Positions 30,419 through 37,362 of a stretch of 37,362 nt of DNA are shown here, one piece after another. A program made the translations under genes and the position numbers. Source of the stretch: Methylobacterium persicinum (GTDB lineage: Bacteria; Pseudomonadota; Alphaproteobacteria; Rhizobiales; Beijerinckiaceae); the NCBI RefSeq assembly GCF_022179525.1, contig NZ_BPQX01000065.1, forward strand, positions 1 to 37,362, given 5' to 3'. The stretch's first letter is position 1. Every line of letters begins with the position of its first letter. The notes under the pieces are model-generated. The model was not told where the DNA came from and did not search any database. It saw nothing but the letters and a program-made list of their open reading frames with translations.

Positions 30419-30835
30419 CTACTGAGCCGGCTTGGCGGCTTCCGGGGGCTTGCCCTTATCCGGGGCCGGCGCCGGGGGTTCCGCTCCACCGGGCTGGAGC
30501 ACGTTGCGGGCGATGTTGCCGTCCGGCCCGTACTCCCCGGCGACGGCGATGCACGCCCCCTCGCGGTTCATCTGCATCTGGTTCGACATGATGGTGAACA
30601 TCGTCTGCACCTGATTGCCGAAGGGGCCGCCGGGCTGCACGTCCGCGATGCGGGAATTCTGCTTGGTCAGGAGCGCCTCGAACTCCGGCACGCCGATCCG
30701 GTAGCCGCACACGTTCGACGCCGCAAAGATGTAGGCGGCGAACTGCATGGCCCGCGGCGACGGCGCATTGCGCATCTCCGCCTGCGCCGGACCACAGAGC
30801 AGCAGGGCCGCGGCGAGCGGGACGAGGTGGCGCAT
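30419..30835 (-). CDS. Hypothetical secreted protein with two cysteines
   Basis: A 138-residue protein with a signal peptide (MRHLVPLAAALLLCGPAQAE, cleavage near residue 19). The mature part has only two cysteines, C43 (SNVCGYRIG) and C95 (REGACIAV), which could form a disulfide in the periplasm, and ends in a Pro/Ala/Lys-rich tail. ATG 30833-30835 has GGAGGA 6 bases upstream, which settles the start. I do not recognise a family. Convergent with ung, 4 bases apart, so the two transcripts must overlap or terminate inside each other. Confidence 0.8.
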   Translation of the reverse strand: MRHLVPLAAALLLCGPAQAEMRNAPSPRAMQFAAYIFAASNVCGYRIGVPEFEALLTKQNSRIADVQPGGPFGNQVQTMFTIMSNQMQMNREGACIAVAGEYGPDGNIARNVLQPGGAEPPAPAPDKGKPPEAAKPAQ

Positions 30836-31073
30836 ACGTAATCCTCCGTATCGACGCGACCTCGTATGCACAGTGCCGGGCCGCTTCCAGTCGCAACAGA
30901 TAGACGTCGCCGCCACCGCGGCCAGAGCGGATTTGCAGCGTGATCTTCATTGCGTGTTGGCCATAGGCCTTATCGGCGCCCGGGATCAGCCCTGTTTCAG
31001 CCCGATTATCTCGCTCGTCGCGGGCAGTATCAGGAAGTCTTAACCGGAACGCGCGAACCCGGATGGGTACAGC

Positions 31074-31550
31074 TTGAACGAACAGGCCGGTCCTCACCGA
31101 ATGCTCGGCGCCAGACATCTCGTTCCCCCACCCGCCCCCTCCGACCAGCCGGCGCATCTGCGACCGGCCCCGCAGGAGGCCCCGTTCACCATCGGCTCGC
31201 CCTTCACCCCCGGGGCGTGCGCCCGCTGGGCGCGGGCGGAAGGGATCGGTTTCGGCGATGTCGCCGTCCTGATGCTCGCCGACCCCCTGGAGGCCGCCGC
31301 CCTGCGGCAGGGCCTCGCCTGGGTCGGAGCCCGGACCAAGGATCTCGATTCCGCCTCTGCGGAGCACGAACTGGCCCTGGCTCTTTCCAACGCGGCCGTA
31401 GCGGTCATCGACAGCGGCTTCGCTCCGGCCTACGCCCGGGCGCTCGGCCGTCTCGACCGGCTTCCGCCCCTATGGTGGAACGGTCCCGGCGCCGATTTCG
31501 CCCGGATCGATCACGCCCTGGCGGAGCAGTCCGACCCGGTGTTGTGCTAG
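31074..31550 (+). CDS. Orphan N-terminal piece resembling long-chain acyl-CoA synthetase (FATP type)
   Basis: A 158-residue protein. Residues about 48-155 read like the N-terminal subdomain of FATP-type acyl-CoA synthetases: ARWARAEGIGFGDVAVLML compares with the family pattern ARWALxxGIxKGDxVxLMM, and RIDHALAEQSDPVL with RIDxxLExLSDAPL just before the ATP-binding part. The protein stops there, so the TSGTTG phosphate loop, adenylation core and C-terminal lid are all missing. Expected N/R-P-E and INTNL motifs are degenerate (ADPLEAAALRQGL, RTKDLDS). It cannot be a functional synthetase. The start TTG 31074 is uncertain (ATG 31101 is the alternative). A crotonase-family gene follows 58 bases later, probably co-transcribed. 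It may be a decayed remnant or a domain kept for another use. Confidence 0.6.
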   Translation: MNEQAGPHRMLGARHLVPPPAPSDQPAHLRPAPQEAPFTIGSPFTPGACARWARAEGIGFGDVAVLMLADPLEAAALRQGLAWVGARTKDLDSASAEHELALALSNAAVAVIDSGFAPAYARALGRLDRLPPLWWNGPGADFARIDHALAEQSDPVLC

Positions 31551-31608
31551 ACCTCTCCCCGGCCAGGAGCCCGGCAGTCAAAGCCGGGCCGGTCGAAGGG
31601 AGGTTCCC

Positions 31609-32412
31609 GTGTCCGCTGCTCAACCGATCGCCGCCCAGGCCGAACCCGTCCTCCTGAGGCGGGACGAGGGCGGTGTGGCGACCCTCACGCTCAACCGGCC
31701 GACGGCACGGAACGCCCTCTCCCTGGCCCTGATGGGCGCCCTGCAGGATGCCCTCGACGGGATCCGCACCGATGATTCGGTCCGGGTCGTCGTGGTCAAT
31801 GCAGCCGGTCCCGCCTTCTGCGCGGGGCACGATCTTCGGGAAATGCGGGCGAACCCGTCGCCGGAGGCGGCGGATCATCTGTTCCGCACCTGCGCCCGCC
31901 TGATGACCAGCCTCGTGCGCCTGCCCAAGCCGGTCATCGCCCAGGTCCACGGCATCGCCACGGCAGCCGGCTGTCAGCTCGTGGCGTCCTGCGATCTCGC
32001 CGTGTGCACCGATGATGCCCGCTTCGCCACGCCGGGGGTGCAGATCGGTCTGTTCTGCTCGACGCCCATGGTCGCCCTGTCGCGGGCAGTGCCGCGGAAG
32101 GCCGCGATGGAGATGCTGCTCCTCGGAGAGCCCATCGACGCCGCCGAGGCCCTGCGGATCGGCCTCGTGAACCGGGTGGTGCCCGCCGCCGCCCTCGATA
32201 GCGCCGTAGCCGACATGGCCGGCCGCATCGCCGCCAAGGCACGCCGGGTGGTAGCCGTGGGGAAGGAGGCCTTCGCCCGGCAGATCGAGATGAACTTGGA
32301 CGACGCCTACGCCTACACGGCCGAGGTCATGGCGCGGAACATGGCGATGGCCGACGCGCAGGAAGGGATCGACGCCTTCCTCCAGAAGCGGCCGCCGGTC
32401 TGGGAGGGGTGA
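31609..32412 (+). CDS. ECHDC3-like crotonase superfamily protein
   Basis: A 267-residue enoyl-CoA hydratase/isomerase fold. Oxyanion-hole regions are present (FCAGHDLREM, about 70-79; HGIATAAGCQLVASCD, about 114-129). The two catalytic glutamates of true hydratases are not: the Glu of GGGCEL is Gln123 and the Glu of PEI is Gly143 (ATPGVQIGLFCSTP). The overall sequence, notably TAAGCQLVASCDLAV and GLFCSTPMVALSRAVPRK, matches the ECHDC3 group of unknown reaction. GTG 31609 follows AAGGGAGG at 5-base spacing. So it probably binds an acyl-CoA but need not hydrate it. Confidence 0.85.
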   Translation: MSAAQPIAAQAEPVLLRRDEGGVATLTLNRPTARNALSLALMGALQDALDGIRTDDSVRVVVVNAAGPAFCAGHDLREMRANPSPEAADHLFRTCARLMTSLVRLPKPVIAQVHGIATAAGCQLVASCDLAVCTDDARFATPGVQIGLFCSTPMVALSRAVPRKAAMEMLLLGEPIDAAEALRIGLVNRVVPAAALDSAVADMAGRIAAKARRVVAVGKEAFARQIEMNLDDAYAYTAEVMARNMAMADAQEGIDAFLQKRPPVWEG

Positions 32413-32504
32413 TCCGCCGCGGATGAAATGGTAGGCGGAAACGTTCATTCACCCTATTTCCACCCTGATGTCGCGGCAGCGGGCTTGCCGGTGCGGGAAA
32501 GGCG

Positions 32505-32792
32505 ATGACAGCCACCACCGACTTGATCGGCCTCACCCTGGCCTTCTACGGGGCCATGCCGCCCCCCCGCCCTCCGCGACCGGAGCGCGACGGTCCGACC
32601 TGGGCTGCCGCCCTTCTGATCGGTGGTGTCTGCCTCGCCACCGTGGGGCCGATGATCACCATCTGGGGGTTCCACCGTCCGGAGGCGGCGGCCAAGACCC
32701 GCTGCCTGCGCGCAGGCGGCCGCATCGTGTACGGCGCCCTCGACGGCAGCGATTTCCACTGCGACAGCCCGGGCCCGGCGCGTTCGGGCTAG
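32505..32792 (+). CDS. Small hypothetical membrane protein
   Basis: A 95-residue protein with one clear membrane helix (WAAALLIGGVCLATVGPMITIWGF, about 33-56), a Pro/Arg-rich stretch before it (MPPPRPPRPERD), and a short tail with two cysteines (C67, C86) that would lie outside if the basic stretch stays in the cytoplasm. ATG 32505 is preceded by GGGAAAGG at short spacing. I do not recognise a family. It stands alone between the ECHDC3-like gene and a repeat element. Confidence 0.6.
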   Translation: MTATTDLIGLTLAFYGAMPPPRPPRPERDGPTWAAALLIGGVCLATVGPMITIWGFHRPEAAAKTRCLRAGGRIVYGALDGSDFHCDSPGPARSG

Positions 32793-32853
32793 CAGATCGC
32801 TGAAAAAGTCGTTCGGAGGGGACGAAGTGTCTCCACCATCGACGACATCCTTA

Positions 32854-32947
32854 CCGTCATTGCGAGCGCAGCGAAGCAATTGTGTACAGCGGGACGCCTC
32901 AGGACGAGGTGGATCCCTGGCTTGCTTCGCTGCGCTCGCCATGACGG
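32854..32947. repeat. 26-bp inverted repeat element (dispersed-repeat type)
   Basis: Arms 32854-32879 and 32922-32947 match at 25 of 26 positions and enclose 42 bases. The arm core CGTCATTGCGAGCGCAGCG is a sequence type I recall as a widely dispersed repeat in Alphaproteobacteria. A shorter relative lies at 28363-28378. It fills much of the 319-base gap 32793-33111, which has no supportable gene; short frames across it are only read-through of the repeat. Confidence 0.8.
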
Positions 32948-33111
32948 CGGCGGAGGCCCGCACGCCCTGCACCCTCAGCGAATGATCTCTCGGTCGGACT
33001 GTCGCAGCAGCCCGCGAAGGCAGTCGCGTCGGTCCCGACACAGCACGACGATTCCGGCGGACTTGACGGCAGGCTGAGCTATATCGGCCGGACGTCGGTG
33101 TCTTGCTCGGG

Positions 33112-34554
33112 ATGCAAGTGGATCAGATTCTCTTTCGTTGGTTGAATTCGACGGCGCTCCTGCGGGCGGATGTCCAGGCCCTGGTCGGCTTCGCCCTCGC
33201 GATCGCGGTGACCGTGCATGCCCTGCTGCGCAAGCGCCGGGTGAGCGTGGCGGTCGGCTGGATCGGCCTCGCCTGGCTCTCGCCGATCTTCGGATCGGCC
33301 CTGTACCTGCTCCTGGGCATCAATCGCGTCTACCGGCGGGCACGCCGGATGCGGGCGCGGCCCTCCGAAGCCCTGCCGCCGCCGGATGCCGACGACGAGG
33401 TGGTGCCCGAGGCTCTCTGGCCCCTCGACAGGGCAATCCGGCGCATCACCGGGACGCCTGCCCTGATGGGCAACCGCGTGCAGATGTTCCGCAACGGGGA
33501 CGAGGCCTATCCCGAGATGCTCGCCGCGATCCGCGGGGCGCGGGCCAGCATCGGCATGTCGAGCTACATCTTTCACGACGACGAGACCGGCCGGCAGTTC
33601 TGCGACGCCCTCGCTGAGGCCCACGCCCGGGGCGTCGCGGTCCGGGTGATCATCGACGGGATCGGCGGCGGCTACTTCCTGACGCCGGCCTACCGGCGCC
33701 TGAGAAAGGCCGGCGTGCCCGCCGCCCTGTTCATGCATTCCGCCCTGCCCTGGCGGATGCCCTTCCTGAATTTGCGCAACCACAAGAAGGTCCTGATCCT
33801 CGATGGCCAGCTCGCCTTCACCGGCGGCCTGAACATCGCCCAGGCGAACCGGGTGTCGACCGGCCCGAAGGATCCGATCCGCGATATTCATTTCCGGTTC
33901 GAAGGTCCCGTGGTGGAGCAACTCGCCACGGCCTTCGCGGCCGACTGGGCCTTCGCCGACGGCGAGAACCTGGACGGGCCGCCCTGGTTCGTCGAGGTGC
34001 AGGCCATCGGCGGGACGGTCGCCCGCACGGTTACGTCGGGCCCGGATGCGGATGTCCAGAAGATCGAGCAGGTGGTGATCCAGGCGCTGGGCTGCGCCCG
34101 GCGCAGCGTGCGCATCGCGACACCGTATTTCCTGCCGGACGAACTGGTGACGGGCGCCGTGACGCAGGCGGCCACACGGGGCGTGGCCGTGGAAGTCGTG
34201 GTTCCCGCGGTCAGCGACCACCGGGCGATCGACTGGGCGATGCGCGCCCATCTCGACCTGCTGATCAGCGCGGGCGTGAAGATCTATCTCGACCGGGGCG
34301 CCTTCGATCACGCCAAGGCGATGGTCGTCGATGACGTGTGGTGCTTCGTCGGCAGCGCGAACTGGGACATGCGCAGCTTCCGCTTGAATTTCGAACTCAA
34401 CGTGGAGGTCATCGACCCCGATCTCGCCTCACGGATCGACGCGCTGATCCGGGGCAAGATGGATCAGCTCCTCACCTCTCAGGATCTCGCAGCCCGATCC
34501 TTGCCCGTGCGCCTGCGCGACGCAGCCGTTCGGCTGCTGCTGCCATACCTCTAA
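33112..34554 (+). CDS. cls: Cardiolipin synthase (phospholipase D family)
   Basis: Joins two phosphatidylglycerols (or a related pair) to form cardiolipin in the inner membrane. Two N-terminal hydrophobic segments (about 22-38 and 46-69) are followed by two HKD motifs: H224-K226-D231 in RNHKKVLILDGQLAFTGG and H400-K402-D407 in DHAKAMVVDDVWCFVGSANWD. At 480 residues it is ClsA-like. ATG 33112 lacks a strong ribosome site; TTG 33103 is an alternative 3 codons upstream. Its last 83 bases overlap the 3' end of the convergent EEP-family gene. In E. coli the ClsB gene (ybhO) also neighbours an EEP gene (ybhP), so the pairing may be meaningful. Confidence 0.93.
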   Translation: MQVDQILFRWLNSTALLRADVQALVGFALAIAVTVHALLRKRRVSVAVGWIGLAWLSPIFGSALYLLLGINRVYRRARRMRARPSEALPPPDADDEVVPEALWPLDRAIRRITGTPALMGNRVQMFRNGDEAYPEMLAAIRGARASIGMSSYIFHDDETGRQFCDALAEAHARGVAVRVIIDGIGGGYFLTPAYRRLRKAGVPAALFMHSALPWRMPFLNLRNHKKVLILDGQLAFTGGLNIAQANRVSTGPKDPIRDIHFRFEGPVVEQLATAFAADWAFADGENLDGPPWFVEVQAIGGTVARTVTSGPDADVQKIEQVVIQALGCARRSVRIATPYFLPDELVTGAVTQAATRGVAVEVVVPAVSDHRAIDWAMRAHLDLLISAGVKIYLDRGAFDHAKAMVVDDVWCFVGSANWDMRSFRLNFELNVEVIDPDLASRIDALIRGKMDQLLTSQDLAARSLPVRLRDAAVRLLLPYL

Positions 34555-35278
34555 GCGTCCGCGGCTGGCCCGCTTCGGGCTCGGGGCTGAGATGAACCAC
34601 GATGGGCCGGTGGTCCGAGGGGCCCCGGGGGAGCACGGCGCTGTCCCGGCAGACGAGGCCGCGGGCGAGGCACCGGTCGAGGCGCAGGGGCAGAACCTCG
34701 ATCATCGCATGGGTCGGCCGCCGCGGCCCGACGTCCCGGAACCCCGGCACGAGGGCCGGGCCGACGATGTTGTAGTCGCCCAGCACCGCGGCCCGGGGCG
34801 GGAGCCCGGCGACGATCCGGCGGAGTTGGCGGCGGTTCAGCATCTGGCCGTGGGAGAGGTGGACGTTGGCCACGCCGAAGGTGCCGAGGTCAAGCACTTG
34901 GCAGACCCGGTGGACCACGGCTCCGGAGGGAAGAGACACCGTCCGCGGCGGCGTGGGGAACGGGGTCGGGCTCCACATGGCGAGCCCGTGGATCCGCCCC
35001 GGCAGCGGCGCCCAGGCGTAGTGGCCGCCCACCCGCTCCTTCAGGAAACCGATCGCCCGGGTCGCCTCCTGCATCAGGAGCAGATCGGGCGATTCCTGCT
35101 CGATCAGAGCGATCACGTCCTCGATCGCCGCCCCGACCCGCCTGAGGAGATTCCAGCTCACGATCTTGAAGGCCGGCGCCGGCCCGTCGTTGAGCGCGGC
35201 TTTCAGGAGATCGGAAGGCGCGATGTCAGGCGCCTCGGTCGGCTCAGGATTCGTGATCGGCCCCGGGGCGTGATGCAT
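34472..35278 (-). CDS. Endonuclease/exonuclease/phosphatase (EEP) family protein
   Basis: A 268-residue DNase I-like fold. Active-site positions are visible: N43 in KIVSWNLLRR, E71 in LLLMQEATR, H140 in NVHLSHGQM, D168 and N170 in LGDYNIVG, and D222-H223 in PSDHRPIVV. Members hydrolyse phosphodiesters in nucleic acid, lipids or sugars. Start ATG 35276-35278 has AGGGAGG at 7-base spacing. The last 28 codons or so overlap the 3' end of cls on the other strand. YbhP-like context suggests a link to membrane lipid metabolism, an inference only. The Arg-rich tail (RLRRAGARARIGLRDPER) lies entirely within the overlap. Confidence 0.88.
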   Translation of the reverse strand: MHHAPGPITNPEPTEAPDIAPSDLLKAALNDGPAPAFKIVSWNLLRRVGAAIEDVIALIEQESPDLLLMQEATRAIGFLKERVGGHYAWAPLPGRIHGLAMWSPTPFPTPPRTVSLPSGAVVHRVCQVLDLGTFGVANVHLSHGQMLNRRQLRRIVAGLPPRAAVLGDYNIVGPALVPGFRDVGPRRPTHAMIEVLPLRLDRCLARGLVCRDSAVLPRGPSDHRPIVVHLSPEPEAGQPRTLRGMAAAAERLRRAGARARIGLRDPER

Positions 35279-35544
35279 ATGCCGGCCTCCCTGCCGCTTC
35301 GCTCAAACGCTTTGTCGCCGGGTCCGTTCGATTTCCGGCGCCCGCGGACTTGGCGAACGATCCGGGCCACCGTGAGGCCGTCAGCGATCCAGAAACCACG
35401 CTTCGATCACTTCTGTCCGTCGAAGCATGATTTCGCGGCCGTTCGATGGATCGCGGCGTGCGCCAACCTGCGCAATATGCTTTAGACCGCACCGATATTG
35501 CCGGGAGGCCCGGTTTGGCTTGCCCCGATTCATGGGAGTTTCAC

Positions 35545-36345
35545 GTGGCTGCACAGAAGCGTCACTTCCGTCTCGCCGCCGTCGCGGCGCTCACTGTCCT
35601 CGGCGGAGCGTTCGGGCAGGCTGAGGCCGCGCAATGCGGGAACAGTGCGGCGGGGTTCGAGACCTGGAAGCGGGAGTTCATCGCCGAGAACCGCGGCAAG
35701 GTCAGCGCCACCAGCCTCGACGCCCTGGCCGGCACCACCTATTCGACGGCCACGATCTCGGCCGACCGCGGCCAGCACAGCTTCAAGCTCTCCCTCGACC
35801 AGTTCATGGCGAAGCGCGGCGGGGCCACCATCGTCAAGCGCGGCCGTGTGCTCAAGCGGACCAACGCGGCCCTCTTCGATTCCATCGAGCAGCGCTATGG
35901 CGTGCCCCCCGGCCCGCTCCTGGCCATCTGGGGCATGGAGACGGGGTTCGGCGCCGTGAAGGGCAACGTCAACACGCTCTCCGCGGTGGCGACGCTGGCC
36001 TACGATTGCCGCCGTTCGGAATACTTCACCGACCAGCTCTATGCGGCTCTCACGCTGATCGACCGGGGCGTCCTCTCGGCCAGCACCCGCGGCGCCGCCC
36101 ATGGCGAGATCGGGCACACGCAGTTCCTGCCCAAGAACGTTCTGAATTATGGCACCGGCGGCGACCTGAACAATGTCGGCGCGGCCCTGTCCTCGACGGC
36201 CAACTTCCTGAAGGCGCATGGCTGGCAGCGCGGCGCCGGATACCAGCCGGGCGAGCCGAACTTCGCCGCCATCCAGGGATGGAACGCCGCCCAGGTCTAT
36301 GAGCGGGCCATCGCCATCATCGGCCGGCAGATCGACCAGGAGTGA
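35545..36345 (+). CDS. Lytic murein transglycosylase (MltB-like, SLT_2)
   Basis: Cleaves the beta-1,4 bond of peptidoglycan, forming 1,6-anhydro-muropeptides. Catalytic Glu132 lies in LLAIWGMETGFG, followed by GNVNTLSAVATLAYDCRR and GEIGHTQFLPKNVLNYG, typical of the MltB group. The signal peptide ends in FGQAEA/AQ (near residue 28), with no lipobox, so it is a soluble periplasmic form. At 266 residues it is shorter than E. coli MltB because the C-terminal region is reduced. The start GTG 35545 follows GGGAG at 6-base spacing. A terminator hairpin follows directly. Confidence 0.92.
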   Translation: MAAQKRHFRLAAVAALTVLGGAFGQAEAAQCGNSAAGFETWKREFIAENRGKVSATSLDALAGTTYSTATISADRGQHSFKLSLDQFMAKRGGATIVKRGRVLKRTNAALFDSIEQRYGVPPGPLLAIWGMETGFGAVKGNVNTLSAVATLAYDCRRSEYFTDQLYAALTLIDRGVLSASTRGAAHGEIGHTQFLPKNVLNYGTGGDLNNVGAALSSTANFLKAHGWQRGAGYQPGEPNFAAIQGWNAAQVYERAIAIIGRQIDQE

Positions 36346-36356
36346 TCCGCCACACG

Positions 36357-36382
36357 CCCTCCCCCACACAGGGGGAGGGTTT
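36357..36382 (+). terminator. Intrinsic terminator after the transglycosylase gene
   Basis: A 9-bp perfect stem CCCTCCCCC/GGGGGAGGG with loop ACACA, followed by TTT on the plus strand. It starts 11 bases past the stop codon and separates the gene from the convergent permease. Confidence 0.85.
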
Positions 36383-36396
36383 CATGCCGGTGGCCC

Positions 36397-37362
36397 TCAG
36401 GCGGGGGCGTAGCCCGGCTTCTTGCCCAGGGCTTCCTCCACCGTGCCCGCTCCGTCAAGATAGCCGTGGACCTTCGGGTTCGGCATAATGAGCGAGGCCA
36501 CGAAGGCGATGGCGAGCAGGATCGTCACGTACCAGAAGAACGTGCTCTCCATCCCGTTGTCCTTGAACCAGAGGGCGACGTACTCGGCGGTGCCACCGAA
36601 CGTGGCGTTGGCCAGGGCGTAGGACAGCCCCACGCCCAGCGCCCGGACGTTGGTGGGGAACAGCTCGGCCTTCACGATGCCGCTGATGCCCGTGTAGAAC
36701 GAGACCACCGCGAGCCCGAGGGTGATCATCGCGAAGGCGAGGGTTGGATCCTTGTTGGTGCCGAGGAAGGACATCAGCGGCACCACCATCAGCGTCCCTA
36801 GCCCGCTGTAGAGGATCATGTTCGTCTTGCGGCCGATCTTGTCAGAGAGGGCACCGAACAGCGGCTGGATCAGCATGTAGACCAGCAGGACCAAGGTCAT
36901 GATCTGCGAAGCCAACGTCTTCGGCATGCCCGCGGTGTTGACCAGGTACTTCTGCATGTACGTCGTGAAGGTGTAGAAGCTCAAGCTTCCGCCCGCCGTG
37001 TAGGCGAGGACGACGCAGAACGCCCGCCAGTGCTTGAACAGTTCGCTGAAGGTGCCCGCGTTCTCCCGGTCGCCGGCTTCCTTGGTCTCGGCGAGGGAGC
37101 GGCGCAGGTACAGCGCCACGATGGCGAGGCCCGCCCCGATGAAGAACGGGATGCGCCAGCCATAGGCGGTCAGTTCCGGCGCGGTCATGAAGGACTGGAG
37201 TGCCACCAGCACGAGGGAGGCGAGGAGTTGTCCGCCGATGAGGGTGACGTACTGGAACGAGGCATAGAAGCCCCGGCGCCCCTTGATGGCGACCTCGCTC
37301 ATGTAGGTGGCGGAGGTGCCGTACTCACCGCCCACCGACAGGCCCTGGAGCATCCGGGCGAG
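36397..37362 (-). CDS. kgtP: Alpha-ketoglutarate permease KgtP-like MFS symporter (partial, N-terminus outside window)
   Basis: The C-terminal 321 residues or so of a metabolite:H+ symporter; the frame stays open to the window edge, so the start is missing. The sequence ...[69 protein letters not shown] and [26 protein letters not shown] follows E. coli KgtP closely as I remember it. About 8-9 of 12 helices are present. It imports 2-oxoglutarate or a similar dicarboxylate with protons. It ends 15 bases from the terminator of the convergent transglycosylase gene. Confidence 0.9.
   Translation of the reverse strand, partial: LARMLQGLSVGGEYGTSATYMSEVAIKGRRGFYASFQYVTLIGGQLLASLVLVALQSFMTAPELTAYGWRIPFFIGAGLAIVALYLRRSLAETKEAGDRENAGTFSELFKHWRAFCVVLAYTAGGSLSFYTFTTYMQKYLVNTAGMPKTLASQIMTLVLLVYMLIQPLFGALSDKIGRKTNMILYSGLGTLMVVPLMSFLGTNKDPTLAFAMITLGLAVVSFYTGISGIVKAELFPTNVRALGVGLSYALANATFGGTAEYVALWFKDNGMESTFFWYVTILLAIAFVASLIMPNPKVHGYLDGAGTVEEALGKKPGYAPA

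Overview
The window looks like a chromosomal segment of a very GC-rich alphaproteobacterium of the order Hyphomicrobiales, most likely Methylobacteriaceae (Methylobacterium/Methylorubrum). This is inferred from the gene set: a long-form LigA, tolQRAB, a DivL-type cell-cycle kinase next to ahcY, SecA with a C-terminal zinc finger, an EcfG-type stress promoter, and dispersed palindromic repeats of the kind common in this order. No database search was possible. Most genes are core housekeeping functions with high GC and strong Shine-Dalgarno sequences, several with GTG or TTG starts.

Layout. 1-830 is a small accessory patch next to the 3' end of a tRNA-Pro(CGG) gene. It holds three tightly packed small genes on the minus strand, the last apparently broken by a one-base frameshift, and ends in a perfect 20-bp hairpin. 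980-5080 has a phosphopantetheinyl transferase divergent from ligA, then a DEDDh exonuclease carrying a SWIM-like zinc finger. 5090-10025 (minus) is an acyl-CoA block: an HpcH/HpaI-type aldolase, a thiolase, a secreted DUF2059 protein and a fused enoyl-CoA hydratase/3-hydroxyacyl-CoA dehydrogenase. 10300-14220 is the envelope operon tolQ-tolR-tolA-tolB, with no pal directly after it, followed by a single-domain response regulator.

14850-26820 runs mostly on the minus strand: secA-bioD (overlapping by GTGA), kup, a CsbD-like stress protein, ahcY, divL and an MFS exporter. Control sites lie in the gaps: an EcfG-type promoter for the CsbD-like gene, a CATAAAGA-TG-TCTTTATG palindrome before ahcY, a near-consensus CtrA box before divL, and a GTGA-N6-TCAC palindrome before kup.

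27080-37362 is a mixed set: a periplasmic parvulin divergent from secA, an unlisted-size 52-residue membrane protein, hemH, ung, two small secreted or membrane hypotheticals, an orphan N-terminal piece of an acyl-CoA synthetase followed by an ECHDC3-like crotonase lacking both catalytic glutamates, a cardiolipin synthase that overlaps convergently with an EEP-family phosphatase, a lytic transglycosylase, and the C-terminal part of an alpha-ketoglutarate permease cut by the window end.

I did not find a clear new defence or biosynthetic system. The items most worth a second look are the tRNA-Pro-adjacent mini-cassette, the exonuclease-SWIM fusion, the orphan acyl-CoA synthetase domain, the Tyr-for-His DivL with its possible CtrA box, and the EcfG-type promoter.
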